Positions 8,052 to 17,358 are shown, numbered from the stretch's first letter. The stretch: DNA of 64,000 nt from Glycomyces sp. TRM65418 (GCF_019710475.1 NZ_JAJFAX010000002.1:186001-250000); one strand, 5' to 3'. Notes: generated by a model not told the origin, from the sequence alone. Program-made: numbers and translations.

Positions 8052-8836
8052 TGGGCCTCATCGCCATCGCGAGCCTGAGCGGCTCCCCGGGGGTCACAAC
8101 CGCTGCACTGGCGCTGGCTGTGACCTGGCCCCAGGTGCCCGGCCCGACGGTGGTGGAGTGCGATCCGTCCGGAGGCGATATCGCCGCCTACTGGCACCTT
8201 CACTCCCGGCCCGGGCTCACGGATGTGGCCGCGGCTGCCGCCGAGTTCGGGACCAGTGAGCCCGAAGCGCTCGAGGAGGGCGTGCAGACGATTCAGGTTG
8301 CCGGCGCCGAGGTGCGGGTGGTGTGCGCAGCTCCGGGGGGTGCGGGGGTCCGCTCGGCGCTGCCGACGATCGCCGCTCCGGGGGCGAAGGTCTTGGACCG
8401 GCCGGGGGTGTGGACGATCGCCGATGTGGGACGGCTCGACTGGGGTTCGGTCGCCTGGCCGCTGGTCACCGCTGCCGATGCCACGCTCGTGGTGGTCAAA
8501 GGTTCCCTCGCCGGGGCCGCCCATCTGCGTTCGCGCCTGGGCGATCTGCGCCAGGCCGAAGCGTTCGGTGCCCGTGTCGCGGTCGCGGTCGCACCCGGGG
8601 AGTACTCGTCCGGCGAAGTCGCCGACCTGCTTCTGGCCGCCGATGTGCATTTGCCGGTCATCGGCGCGCTCGGCCGGGTCGAGCCGATCGCCCCGGACCC
8701 GCTGACGTGGCGGGGTCGGCGGGCCATGGCCGAATGGAAGCAGTTGGCCGCCGTGCTGCTTTCGGGAGCTGCGATGCCGTCGCGGCCCGAGCTGCCTGTG
8801 GGCACTGCCGGAACCGAAGCAGGTGGGCTGGCATGA
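8051..8836 (+). CDS. CpaE/TadZ-like MinD-family protein with degenerate Walker A
   Basis: A 261-aa MinD/ParA-fold protein. The P-loop region reads SLSGSPGVTTAALAL (about residues 9-22) where active family members have KGGxGKT, so both the signature and the P-loop lysine are missing. The later strands VVECDPSGGD and WTIADVGRLDW match the switch I and switch II regions. TadZ/CpaE proteins localise the Tad apparatus, often without strong ATPase activity. Overlapping starts and stops on both sides tie it to the SAF protein and TadA. The degenerate P-loop suggests a scaffold rather than an enzyme. Confidence 0.75.
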   Translation: MGLIAIASLSGSPGVTTAALALAVTWPQVPGPTVVECDPSGGDIAAYWHLHSRPGLTDVAAAAAEFGTSEPEALEEGVQTIQVAGAEVRVVCAAPGGAGVRSALPTIAAPGAKVLDRPGVWTIADVGRLDWGSVAWPLVTAADATLVVVKGSLAGAAHLRSRLGDLRQAEAFGARVAVAVAPGEYSSGEVADLLLAADVHLPVIGALGRVEPIAPDPLTWRGRRAMAEWKQLAAVLLSGAAMPSRPELPVGTAGTEAGGLA

Positions 8837-10125
8837 CCGACTTGATCGATGCCGCAGCAGAGCAGGCCGGGGGCAACGAGGCGCTGGTCGCTGAGTTGTT
8901 CGCCAAGGCGAACACCAGACTGGCCCAGTCCACCCAGTTGGACGAAGCGAGCCGCGCCGGGGCCATCACTGGTGCGGTCGCCGCGGCCATGCGAGAGCTC
9001 AACGAGACCCGTATGCGGGAGCGGGGCCAGGCTCCGATCACTGGTGCGGCGCAGGGGCGGCTGCGCCAAAGCGTCGAGGCGCGGCTGGGTCGGCTCGGCG
9101 CACTGGCTCCGCTCTTGGCCGATCGAACGATCGAGGACGTCGTCGCCAACGGCTGCGACAACGTCTGGATCACCCGAGCCGGGTCCCGGCCCGTCCAAGG
9201 CGCGCCGATTGCGGCGACTGACGAGGCGCTCGTCGCGCTGGTGCGCTCGCTGGCCTCGGCCGCTGGGCGCCGCTTCGACCACGCTGCCCCAGAGCTCAGT
9301 CTCGAGTTGCCGGACGGGTCACGCCTGCACGCGATCATGGACGTCGCCGACCGGCCATCGGTCTCCATCCGCCGCCACCGCATTATCAGCGCCGACCTGG
9401 AGGACCTGGCCGCGAATGGCATGGTCAGCGGTGAGATCGCCGATTTCCTGCGCGCGATCGTCTTGGCCCGCTGCAACGCGATCGTCGCTGGTCCTTTCGC
9501 CTCGGGCAAGACCACGCTGCTGTCGGCCATGGCCGGGCTCGTCCCTCCCTGGGAGCGCATCGTGACGATCGAGGATGCCAGGGAACTGGGTTTGCACAGG
9601 GACGATCGGCACGGCAACGTCGTCTCGCTGCAGACCAGGGACGCGAACATTGAAGGCCAAGGTGCGGTCACGGCCGCGGACCTGTTCCGGGCCAGCTTGC
9701 GGATGACGCCTGACCGGGTGATCGTCGGTGAGGTCCGCGGCGCTGAGGCGTCGGTGATGTTGGAGGCCATGTCCAACGGCAAGGACGGCAGCCTTTCGAC
9801 GATCCACACCTCTTCCAGCGCCGGCGTGGTCGCCAAGCTCAAGTCCTACGCGCGCGCTGCCGGGGATGATCCGGAGACGACCGCCGAGCGCATCGCGATC
9901 GCGCTCGACTTCATCGTTCAGCTGCGGCACACCCCGCAGCACGGCCGCCATATCGCTTCGATCCGCGAAGTCCGCGGTGCCGACGGGGCCATGGTCGCCA
10001 CGAACGAGTTGTGGACGCCGGTCCCCGGTGGGGCGCACTGGGCCGGGTCGATCAGCGATGAGCGGGCCGAGCGGCTCATCGAGGCTGGATGGACCCGGCC
10101 GCGCGCAGGGCGGTGGACGACATGA
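8833..10125 (+). CDS. tadA: TadA/CpaF secretion ATPase
   Basis: A 430-aa type II/IV secretion ATPase of the CpaF family. Start at ATG 8833, overlapping the previous stop by 4 bp (ATGA). Walker A is GPFASGKTT at about residues 220-228. The Asp-box and Walker B region includes EDARELGL and RVIVGEVRGAEA (about 293-305), and the His-box SLSTIHTSS follows. It drives pilin assembly or secretion in Tad systems as a cytoplasmic hexamer at the membrane. The P-loop has Phe-Ala in place of the usual small residues but the GKT core is intact, so it should be active. Confidence 0.93.
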   Translation: MTDLIDAAAEQAGGNEALVAELFAKANTRLAQSTQLDEASRAGAITGAVAAAMRELNETRMRERGQAPITGAAQGRLRQSVEARLGRLGALAPLLADRTIEDVVANGCDNVWITRAGSRPVQGAPIAATDEALVALVRSLASAAGRRFDHAAPELSLELPDGSRLHAIMDVADRPSVSIRRHRIISADLEDLAANGMVSGEIADFLRAIVLARCNAIVAGPFASGKTTLLSAMAGLVPPWERIVTIEDARELGLHRDDRHGNVVSLQTRDANIEGQGAVTAADLFRASLRMTPDRVIVGEVRGAEASVMLEAMSNGKDGSLSTIHTSSSAGVVAKLKSYARAAGDDPETTAERIAIALDFIVQLRHTPQHGRHIASIREVRGADGAMVATNELWTPVPGGAHWAGSISDERAERLIEAGWTRPRAGRWTT

Positions 10126-10997
10126 GCCCGGTGCTCGCCACACTCCTGGGGGCGGTCTTCGGGCTGGCCCTGGTCGGCCTCGTGCTGGCGGCCACTGGCC
10201 GCCTGCAGCCAGTCGATGCGGCTGCACCTGGCGGGGCCGGGGCCGACGCCGCGCCGAAGGCCCGCCATCGCCTGCCGCTCGCCCGTACGGCCGCGACGGG
10301 GGCCGCCATCGCGGCCGTGTGGGCCGCGACCGGATGGCCGGTCGCGGCGATCGGCGCGGGGGCGCTGATCTGGTTCGGCCCCGTCCTGTTCGGCGGGGAC
10401 GCCGCCTACCGGGCCGAACTGGTGAAGATCGACGCGATCGCCTCCTGGGTAGAGGGCCTGCGCGACAATCTGGCCGCCGCAGCCGGCCTGGAGCAGACCA
10501 TCACCTCCTCGGCCCGATTCGCACCACCGGCACTCGAAGAGGCCATCACCGATCTGGTGACCGACCTCCATGCAGGCGTGGGCCTGGAGACCGCGCTGCG
10601 AACTTTCGCCGCCCGCGTCGACGATGAGACCTGCGACCTGACGGTCATGGCGCTGGTTGAGGCCGCCCAGCGGGCCGGGAACCTCGCCGAGGTCCTCGAC
10701 AACCTCGCTACCGCCGCCAGGGAAGAGGCCGCGATGCGGATGCGCATCCACACCTCACGCGCCCGCATCCGCACCTCGGCGCGCGTCGTCACTGGCATCA
10801 CGGTCGCCATGGCCGCCGGGCTCATCGCCTTCGGCGGCGACTTCCTCGCCGCCTACGACACCCCCATGGGGCAGGTGGTGATGGCGATCGCCTTCGGCTG
10901 CACCGGTCTCGGGCTCGCATGGATCCACCAGCTCGTCGCCGAGGAACAGCCCCCTTCCTTCCTCAGGCACGACATCGAACCAGGAGCGCTGTCATGA
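10122..10997 (+). CDS. tadB: TadB-like inner-membrane platform protein
   Basis: A 291-aa protein starting at ATG 10122 (ATGA overlap with tadA). N-terminal TM helices (about residues 3-23 and 56-90), a GspF-like cytoplasmic domain with VEGLRDNLAAAAGLEQTI and EAAQRAGNLAEVL, and two C-terminal TM segments form the type II secretion F-domain layout. It should form the membrane platform that TadA acts on, paired with TadC downstream. Confidence 0.85.
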   Translation: MSPVLATLLGAVFGLALVGLVLAATGRLQPVDAAAPGGAGADAAPKARHRLPLARTAATGAAIAAVWAATGWPVAAIGAGALIWFGPVLFGGDAAYRAELVKIDAIASWVEGLRDNLAAAAGLEQTITSSARFAPPALEEAITDLVTDLHAGVGLETALRTFAARVDDETCDLTVMALVEAAQRAGNLAEVLDNLATAAREEAAMRMRIHTSRARIRTSARVVTGITVAMAAGLIAFGGDFLAAYDTPMGQVVMAIAFGCTGLGLAWIHQLVAEEQPPSFLRHDIEPGALS

Positions 10998-11845
10998 CGC
11001 TTTCCCTCGCCATCGCGCTCGGTGCCGTTTTCGGCCTCGGCATCTCCGGCGTCTGGACCGCGCTGCGCCCCGCCCGGCCCGCCCTCGCCACCGCCATCGA
11101 GCACCTGGAGCATGTCGGCGCCCAGGCGCACACACCCGCCGGGTCCGCAATGGAACGCACTGCGGGACGCCTGGGCGTGCCCTCAGTGCGGATCCGCGCC
11201 GACTTGATCATCACGGGCCTGCCCGAGCGCATCTACCTGCGACGACTCGCGATCGCGGTCGCCTGCCCATTCGCGGTGGCGGCGCTGCTCATCGCGTTCG
11301 GCCTCTCGCCGATCCTCACGCTCGCCGGAGCCTGCTGCCTGGCGTTCCTCGGTGCAAGTCTCGTGGGCGCCGCCGTCCGGTCGGCCGCGAACGACCAGCG
11401 CCGCCGCTACCTCCGGGCACTGGCGATCTACCTCCACTTGTGCGCGCTGAACTTGACCGGCGGGGCCGGCATCGAATCCGCGCTCCACTCCGCCGCCAGC
11501 GCCGGGCGAGGCAAGGAGTTCGCGGCCATCAGCACCGCGCTGGATCGGGCCGCAGTCCTGCACCAGACACCGTGGGAAGCCCTCGGGGCCTTGGGGCAGA
11601 GGATCGGCGTCCCCGCGTACCAGCAGCTCGCCGCGACCACCGGCCTCGCTGGTACCGAAGGCGCCCGCATTCGAAAAAGTCTGACCGACCGGTCCCGAGC
11701 CCTGCGCACCGCCCGCATGGCCGACGACGAAGCGCTGAGCAACACCCGGACCGAGCAGATGAGCTTGCCCTCGGTCCTGACCGCGCTCGGTTTCATCATC
11801 CTGATCGTCTACGCCGCCATCGCCAACGTCCTCAACGGACTTTGA
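10994..11845 (+). CDS. tadC: TadC-like inner-membrane platform protein
   Basis: A 283-aa protein from ATG 10994 (ATGA overlap with tadB). TM helices occur at about residues 3-20, 85-130 and 258-282, with a GspF-like domain between them (LHLCALNLTGGAGIESAL, TGLAGTEGARIRKSL). It is the second F-domain protein of the Tad platform and likely heterodimerises with TadB. Confidence 0.85.
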   Translation: MTLSLAIALGAVFGLGISGVWTALRPARPALATAIEHLEHVGAQAHTPAGSAMERTAGRLGVPSVRIRADLIITGLPERIYLRRLAIAVACPFAVAALLIAFGLSPILTLAGACCLAFLGASLVGAAVRSAANDQRRRYLRALAIYLHLCALNLTGGAGIESALHSAASAGRGKEFAAISTALDRAAVLHQTPWEALGALGQRIGVPAYQQLAATTGLAGTEGARIRKSLTDRSRALRTARMADDEALSNTRTEQMSLPSVLTALGFIILIVYAAIANVLNGL

Positions 11846-11888
11846 GCGACCGCATCTGCCTATCACTATTGCAACGGGGGAATTCGAA

Positions 11889-12077
11889 ATGAGCACGCAT
11901 TGGACGCTGGCGCTCCTGCAGGTGCGCATCTGGATCGCCGAGCTGCGGTCGGCACCGGCGCGCGGCGGGATGCCCGACGAGGTCGGCTACACCGCAGCCA
12001 TGGTGGTCGGCGCACTCGCTGCCGCCGCCATCATCACCGGAGCCGTGCTCGCCGCCGCCGGAGCCATCAGCTTCTGA
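11889..12077 (+). CDS. Small Flp-pilin-like membrane peptide
   Basis: A 62-aa peptide with a GGGGG-type ribosome site before ATG 11889. Residues about 27-62 contain GGMPDEVGYTAAMVVGALAA and one hydrophobic helix. Flp pilins are similarly short (50-70 aa) with a single N-terminal-type hydrophobic helix following a Gly processing site; a Gly-Gly-Met and a Glu-x-Gly-Tyr stretch are visible here but no strict Flp motif. The position between tadC and the TadE-like genes is the expected place for the structural subunit. Confidence 0.65.
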   Translation: MSTHWTLALLQVRIWIAELRSAPARGGMPDEVGYTAAMVVGALAAAAIITGAVLAAAGAISF

Positions 12078-12091
12078 GCTGGTGAACCGAT

Positions 12092-12499
12092 ATGGAATCC
12101 ACACCGCTGTGGGAACGGCAGCGCCCCGACCGCGGCTCGGCCACCATCCAGGGCGTCATCGCCGCGAGCGTGATGATGCTGCTGGTCCTCGCCGTCATGC
12201 AGGTCAGTATCTGGGCACACGCGCATCATGTCGCCGCCGCGGCCGCGCAGACCGCGCTGGCGACCGGCCGGGCCGAGGACGGCTCCGTGGCGGCGGCGTC
12301 CGGCGAAGGGTCGGCGTCGCTGGGCCGCAACGCCGGTGGCTCGCTCACCATCGCCGCGATCACGGTCGACCAGGGCGCGGAGACGGTCACCGTCACCGTC
12401 ACCGGCGAAGCCCCCTCCCTGATCCCGGGCTTGGCATGGCCGGTCGAAGCATCGGCGACAGGACCGCGCGAACGCTTCGTCCCCGCAGGAGGCGATTGA
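12092..12499 (+). CDS. TadE-like pseudopilin 1
   Basis: A 135-aa protein with a TadE-type N-terminus: RGSATIQGVIAASVMMLLVL, a charged or polar residue followed by a single TM helix. The rest is a Thr/Val-rich beta region. Minor pseudopilins of this type are exported and joined to the pilus base. The gene is separated from the 62-aa gene by 14 bp and followed by the next TadE-like gene with a 1-bp gap. Confidence 0.8.
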   Translation: MESTPLWERQRPDRGSATIQGVIAASVMMLLVLAVMQVSIWAHAHHVAAAAAQTALATGRAEDGSVAAASGEGSASLGRNAGGSLTIAAITVDQGAETVTVTVTGEAPSLIPGLAWPVEASATGPRERFVPAGGD

Positions 12500-12500
12500 C

Positions 12501-12953
12501 ATGGCCGCCTACGACCCCTATCTGCTGGGACCCTGGGCCGGGGCCGGCCTCGGCCAGCGCGCCCTGCCGCCCCAAGCCGGTTCGGCCATGCTTCAGGCGG
12601 TCATCATGGCCCCGGTCTTGGTGCTGGTAATGATGTTCGCCTTCGGCGGCGGCAAGCTCGCTCTGGCCCAGATCGACGTCGACGGTGCCGCGCACGCCGC
12701 CGTCCGCGCCGCGACCATCGAGCGGACCATGGCCGAGGCCGAAGCCGCCGCGCAGGCTGCCGCCGCGGCCGGTTCCGCCGCCCACTGCTCGGGGGTCGCC
12801 ATCGGCATCAGTGGCGACCTGACGCCCGGCGGCACCCTCACTGCCACCCTCACCTGCACGGTCACCGGCACCGGGATCCCGCTCCTGGACGGGCGCACGC
12901 TCACCGCCGAGGCGTCCTCGCCGGTCGACCAATGGCGAAGTGAAACACCATGA
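12501..12953 (+). CDS. TadE-like pseudopilin 2
   Basis: A 150-aa protein. After a 28-residue leader, GSAMLQAVIMAPVLVLVMMF forms the TadE-type hydrophobic helix (about residues 27-52). An Ala-rich helical stretch follows (DGAAHAAVRAATIERTM) and then a beta domain with two Cys (HCSG, LTCTV) that could form a disulphide outside the cell. It overlaps the next gene by 4 bp. Confidence 0.8.
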   Translation: MAAYDPYLLGPWAGAGLGQRALPPQAGSAMLQAVIMAPVLVLVMMFAFGGGKLALAQIDVDGAAHAAVRAATIERTMAEAEAAAQAAAAAGSAAHCSGVAIGISGDLTPGGTLTATLTCTVTGTGIPLLDGRTLTAEASSPVDQWRSETP

Positions 12954-13447
12954 GGAACACCGACCTGCTCAGCAGACCAGGCCCGCACCGTTTGCTGCAG
13001 CCGGAGCGACGCGACCAGGGATTCGCCACCGCGTTCTCCGTGGCGCTGCTGGTGGCGCTCCTCGCGGCGGTGGGCCTGTCGATCGACGGCGGGGGCGCGG
13101 CAGCGGCCAAAGCCCGCGTCGCGACTGCCGCAGCCGAATCCGCGCGGGCCGGGGCCGACGCGATCGACGTCAGTTACTTCCGCCAGTCCGGGATCGTCCG
13201 GCTCGACCCACCCGAGGCTGAAGCCGCCGCCCGCGCCTGGCTCACCGCCACCGGCATGGACGGCACTGTCACCGCCACCGGGGCCGACGTCACGGTCACC
13301 GCCGAGACGACCTACGACACGCAGATCCTTTCGGCCGTCGGCTTCAGCGCCTTCACCGTCACCGCGACCGCCACCGCCGAGCCCGACCAGGGCGACACAC
13401 CCGCCGCCTTCGCCGGTCAACCGATGCAAGGAAGGAACGGGCTATGA
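12950..13447 (+). CDS. TadG/Rv3654c-like pilus-assembly protein
   Basis: A 165-aa protein with DQGFATAFSVALLVALLAAV as the membrane helix (about residues 22-45) and DGGGAAAAKARVATAAAESA next to it, the pattern of the putative TadG-type flp proteins of actinomycetes. It contains AAARAWLTATGMDG and a Val/Thr-rich beta part, and its C-terminus is Pro-rich. ATGA-type overlaps on both sides couple it to its neighbours. Confidence 0.8.
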   Translation: MRNTDLLSRPGPHRLLQPERRDQGFATAFSVALLVALLAAVGLSIDGGGAAAAKARVATAAAESARAGADAIDVSYFRQSGIVRLDPPEAEAAARAWLTATGMDGTVTATGADVTVTAETTYDTQILSAVGFSAFTVTATATAEPDQGDTPAAFAGQPMQGRNGL

Positions 13448-16173
13448 CCAGAATCGCCACCGAAGGACACCGCAGGCACCGGGCCGAACCCGTCCGGCTG
13501 CCCTCACTGGCCGCCCGCACCGCCTGGGGCATCGTCGCCGGTCTCGGCCTCGCCGCACTGCTGCTCGGCGTCCCGTTCATCTTGCTGGCCGCGTTCGGGT
13601 GGCCGCCGCCGTTCCCCAGCGAGTCGGCATGGAAGTATCCGCACCTGTTCACCAACGAGTTCCTCACCAGCGCCCTCGCCCTCGCGGGTTGGGCGGCCTG
13701 GGGTTGGCTGGCCTTGATCGTCCTGCGCGAAGCCGTCCACGCGCTCCGCTGGGGCATCGATCCCGCCCACCTTAAGGACGCGGCCAGCCCGGTCCGCTGG
13801 CTCGCCGGAGCCCTCATCGGCGCGGTCGCTGCCCTCTGGCCCGCCACTACCCAGGCGGCCGCCGCCACACCTGCGGAAGCGACCACCAGCCTCGAACTCG
13901 ACGACACCGAGCCCGCCGGCGACGGCCGCGTCCGGCCACTCGTCTGGCGCATCGACACGGTCGCAGCTCCGAGCGCCAACGCCGAACCGGCGGCCCACAC
14001 CGAGCCCGCGACCGACCACGGGACGGGGCTGCGAGTAGTGACCGTCGGACCCGAGCACCCGACCCTGTGGGACATCGCCGAGCAATACCTGGGTGACGGC
14101 ACCCGGTACATGGAGATCTTCGACCTCAACCGGGGCCGCGACCTTGGCGGCGGTGCTCGGTTGACCCGGCCGGGGATGGTCCTCGACGGATGGGCGCTGC
14201 TCGTTCCCGACATCGGGACCACGCCTGCGGTCGACGAAGTGACCGGACTGCGCGTGGTGACTGTAGGACCGCAGAACCCGACCTTGTGGGACATTGCCGC
14301 GACGCACCTGGGCGACCCGACGCGCTATATGGAGATCTTCGAACTGAACAAGGACCGCACCTTCGAAGGCGGGCACTTCGCCGACCCTGACGAGATCCAC
14401 GACGGCTGGCAACTCCTCATCCCGAACACCGAGACCGAAGATCGTCCCCCCGAGGACGAGGCGCCGCCCGCACCCCCGGACGGCGAGGGCGAGGTCTACG
14501 AACCACCACCGAGCGAACCGGCCGAACCCGACGAAGGCGACACCGAAGCGAGCGTTGAGGAGTCGAGCCCGCCTCCAGCTTTGACCGACCCCCAAACGAC
14601 CGAATCGGAACCTTCACCCGAGTCGGGGACATCGCTCACCACCATGGTGCCGTTCGGGGTGTGGCTGACGGCCGGCACGTGCCTGGCTGCCGGAACCGTG
14701 GTCGCCATTGCACACCGCCTGCGCCGCCGCCGCAACGCCCGGGGCGAGCGCGACTCGGCCCCGCTGGCAGACGAGGTGATGACCGGTCGCCTCTCCGACC
14801 TCGAAGCGATCATCGAAACCGAAGCGCGCAAACTCGCCCAGCCCCACCCCGAGCCGAGCGAGGCCCTGGAATTCGCGGACCCGGTCGTCGCCGTCGACAC
14901 TGACCGGGCACCGGTCGCATTGAGCGACCTGGCCGCCGAGGGAGTGGGACTGCGCGGGCCCGGCCAGCGCGGAGCCGCACGAGCCGCGATCCTCACCGCC
15001 GTCAGCGCCGGCGCCCGTGTCCTGGTCACTGAAGCCGCCGACCTGCGCCTGGAACTGGGCACCGGGGCAGCTTCACAGCAGCTGCAGTTCACCGCCGGGC
15101 TCGACGACGCACTCGACACCGCCGACGACGCTGACACGGTAATCGTGTGCGCCGACACCGATTTGGACGAGTCCACCGGGCCGATGCTTGAGCGGTTCCT
15201 CAACGCCGAGTGCCGCAGCGCCTTCATCCTCGGCCACTGGACCCCTTCCAGTCTCGTCCTGGAAGCCGACGGCACGATCAAGGTTGCGCACGGCCGATCC
15301 GCCGACGCCAACCTCCGCACGCTCCACATCGCCGACCAAAGCACCACCGCAGCAGCCCTAGTCGGCCTCGCCGTACGCGACACCGAGCTGGAGGACGGCT
15401 CCCTCCACGAGCCCGCCGAGCACTTCGACAGCCTTGAGGACGTTGCCGGAGCAGCCGCTCCTACGCGGCCAGAGACTGATCCAGTGCTGCGGTTGTGCCT
15501 GTTCGGCCAACCCGACGCCTACCTCGACGACCACCCGGTCCCGCTTAAGAAGGGCCGCCGGTCCCGCGCCTTCCTGACCGTCCTCGCCTGCGCTGACGGC
15601 CCCATAAGCCGAGACGAACTCCTCGAAGGCGTCGTCGGCGACATGGTCGAGATCGATCGCGCCAAGAACAACTTCTCCGCCGTCGCCATCGACACCCGCC
15701 GCGCCCTGCGCGAGGCCACCGGCGACACCGAAGCCGAGTTCTACACCTACGACCGCGCTACCGAGACCTACGAGCTCGAACGTCACCGCTTCACCATCGA
15801 CCTTGACGAGTTCAACGACGCGGAACAGGCCGCTGCGCTCGCTACTGACCCCGACGAAACCGCCGCTTATCGTGAGCAAGCCCTCGCGCTTTACACTGCC
15901 GACCTCGCCCCTGACGTCGACACCGACGCGGTCCGCGCGCTCCGCGACCAGTACCGTGACGCCGCTGTGCGGCTGTGTGAACAACTCGCCGAGTTCTACG
16001 CGATGAATAGTGACAAGGCTTCCAGCCAGCACTTCCGTGACCGAGGCGCACGCATCGCAGCCGTAATCGACCCCTCAGCGCAACACCAAACTGGCAATGG
16101 GACTCTCCAACAGCCCGAACCTCAGGGGCCCGGTGTGAACCTCGCCGTCTTCGGTAAATCTGATTGGGCCTAG
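13444..16173 (+). CDS. Membrane LysM-BTAD protein closing the Tad-like locus
   Basis: A 909-aa multidomain protein. Three hydrophobic segments lie near the N-terminus (about residues 22-50, 72-95, 118-140). Two tandem LysM-like repeats follow (about 194-255 and 262-320), recognised by the shared VVTVGPxxPTLWDIA and TRYMEIFxLN patterns. A Pro/Glu-rich spacer leads to another TM helix (about 402-425) and a long cytoplasmic region ending in a bacterial transcriptional activator (BTAD/SARP-type) domain at about 680-890 (LRLCLFGQPDAYLDD, RSRAFLTVLACADGPISRDE). LysM binds peptidoglycan, BTAD is a TPR-like signalling domain. This fusion is typical of the last gene of actinomycete flp-like loci and may link the wall to the cytoplasm. 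Confidence 0.85.
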   Translation: MTRIATEGHRRHRAEPVRLPSLAARTAWGIVAGLGLAALLLGVPFILLAAFGWPPPFPSESAWKYPHLFTNEFLTSALALAGWAAWGWLALIVLREAVHALRWGIDPAHLKDAASPVRWLAGALIGAVAALWPATTQAAAATPAEATTSLELDDTEPAGDGRVRPLVWRIDTVAAPSANAEPAAHTEPATDHGTGLRVVTVGPEHPTLWDIAEQYLGDGTRYMEIFDLNRGRDLGGGARLTRPGMVLDGWALLVPDIGTTPAVDEVTGLRVVTVGPQNPTLWDIAATHLGDPTRYMEIFELNKDRTFEGGHFADPDEIHDGWQLLIPNTETEDRPPEDEAPPAPPDGEGEVYEPPPSEPAEPDEGDTEASVEESSPPPALTDPQTTESEPSPESGTSLTTMVPFGVWLTAGTCLAAGTVVAIAHRLRRRRNARGERDSAPLADEVMTGRLSDLEAIIETEARKLAQPHPEPSEALEFADPVVAVDTDRAPVALSDLAAEGVGLRGPGQRGAARAAILTAVSAGARVLVTEAADLRLELGTGAASQQLQFTAGLDDALDTADDADTVIVCADTDLDESTGPMLERFLNAECRSAFILGHWTPSSLVLEADGTIKVAHGRSADANLRTLHIADQSTTAAALVGLAVRDTELEDGSLHEPAEHFDSLEDVAGAAAPTRPETDPVLRLCLFGQPDAYLDDHPVPLKKGRRSRAFLTVLACADGPISRDELLEGVVGDMVEIDRAKNNFSAVAIDTRRALREATGDTEAEFYTYDRATETYELERHRFTIDLDEFNDAEQAAALATDPDETAAYREQALALYTADLAPDVDTDAVRALRDQYRDAAVRLCEQLAEFYAMNSDKASSQHFRDRGARIAAVIDPSAQHQTGNGTLQQPEPQGPGVNLAVFGKSDWA

Positions 16174-16374
16174 GAAGATTTCCAGATTGTTGGTAGTGCG
16201 GCCGTGAAGTGAGGGCTGGGTTGACGCAAGGGCCTGACGATGGTGGAGTTTGCGGACAGTTGTCCTATTCGTGGCTCAGTTCGACACGCCCGGCTACGTG
16301 TTGTCGGGCGGTGGCCGCTTCTGGGTTCCTCAGAAGTTCGTCGGTGGTTGTGAGCTGGTTTTTCTGCTTCTGAA
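16174..16374. other. Intergenic region, nothing identified
   Basis: No coding or structured feature stands out between the end of the Tad-like locus and the small membrane ORF. Confidence 0.4.
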
Positions 16375-16548
16375 TCAGAAATCGCACATCCTGTGCGACA
16401 CCATCCTAGGATTTTTTTCAAAGGCGATTAGGGCAGCGAGCACCAAGTAGACCGCGACCAAAGTTCGGTCACCAGTGCTGGAACTGAATGTCCCTGCAAG
16501 CACTGGAATCGCAGCAGTCACTGCCGCAAAGAGAATGGTCCGGTTCAT
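16375..16548 (-). CDS. Small two-helix membrane protein (57 aa)
   Basis: A hand-found ORF: ATG at 16548, TGA at 16375. It encodes two hydrophobic stretches, TILFAAVTAAIPVLAG and TLVAVYLVLAALIAF, separated by a short polar loop. The hexamer TATACT sits 6 bp upstream of the ATG, which would give a leaderless transcript, common in actinomycetes. No homologue is recognised and no function is proposed. Confidence 0.45.
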   Translation of the reverse strand: MNRTILFAAVTAAIPVLAGTFSSSTGDRTLVAVYLVLAALIAFEKNPRMVSHRMCDF

Positions 16549-16791
16549 GGGCCCAGTATACGAGAGTCCGCGTTGTTCACGTTGGGTTGATACCCGGGGG
16601 ACAGCGTTGGTGGTTCGATTGCTAGCGTTCGCGCCTCACCCGGCGTCTGGGCGTCGCGGCAAGGGGTGCAGGGGGCCCTTGGCTGTTAGCGAGGGTGTGG
16701 CCCTGCCTTCAGCGGCGGAGCCGCACTGGTCGGCGATCATGGCGGGTCGTTGTCGGTAGGTGCGGTCAGCAGCGCACCTCATCAAGCTGGA

Positions 16792-17355
16792 TCAGGACCA
16801 ACTGCGATGTTGCTTGTGCAGGGACTCGGACTTATCCAGTTTGTCCGCCCAGTCGTCACACAGCGGCTCAACGCCTGACTCGATCAAGCGTTTCACGACT
16901 GACTCGAATGTCACTCTCCCAGTAGGGATGTGCTGTTTACTGGTGAGTACAGCGTCCTGGCTGAGCTGTGCTTCACCGATGTGCAAGTGAGGGCTGGTTT
17001 CGTGTGACTCGCCTTCAGGGTGCCAGTGGAAATCCAAGACTGCACGCCCATCAGCCAGCTGGATCGAGTAGTCGTACCAACAGGTCGTCACGCGGTACTT
17101 GCCGGCCCCAGGGCGCTCGCTCAGGATGATTCGGTACTTCATGCGCGCCCGTAGTTCCAGGTTGATGCGGTCGTTCACGCTCAACGGCAGGTATTCGCGG
17201 CCTCCGCGCGTGCCGATGTAAAGATGGTGGACAACTCCGAGGTCGCGTTTGCCGCCCTGGCTGCAGATGATCTTGGCGCGGGAAACCGTCGCCAGAGCTG
17301 TAGCAAGCGGCGTAGAGAACGCCTGGTAGGCGTCATAGGGGGTGCGTCCGGGCAT
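16792..17355 (-). CDS. Hypothetical protein, second gene of a toxin-antitoxin-like pair
   Basis: A 187-aa protein: ATG 17355, 3 bp after the stop of a 65-aa gene. It contains YRVTTCWYDYSIQLADGRAV and FHWHPEGESHETSPHLHIG; the His-rich FHWHP...PHLHIG motif is striking and could bind metal or form a nuclease centre. I do not recognise a named family, though similar sequences are frequent hypothetical proteins in actinomycetes. The arrangement (short acidic upstream partner, immediate coupling) is what toxin-antitoxin modules show; function is inferred from this alone. Confidence 0.65.
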   Translation of the reverse strand: MPGRTPYDAYQAFSTPLATALATVSRAKIICSQGGKRDLGVVHHLYIGTRGGREYLPLSVNDRINLELRARMKYRIILSERPGAGKYRVTTCWYDYSIQLADGRAVLDFHWHPEGESHETSPHLHIGEAQLSQDAVLTSKQHIPTGRVTFESVVKRLIESGVEPLCDDWADKLDKSESLHKQHRSWS

Positions 17356-17358
17356 GGA

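Noticed and set aside
7016-8650. 544-aa minus-strand ORF across the Tad-like locus
   Set aside because: Antisense shadow of three coupled genes; product is Ser/Ala/Arg low-complexity.
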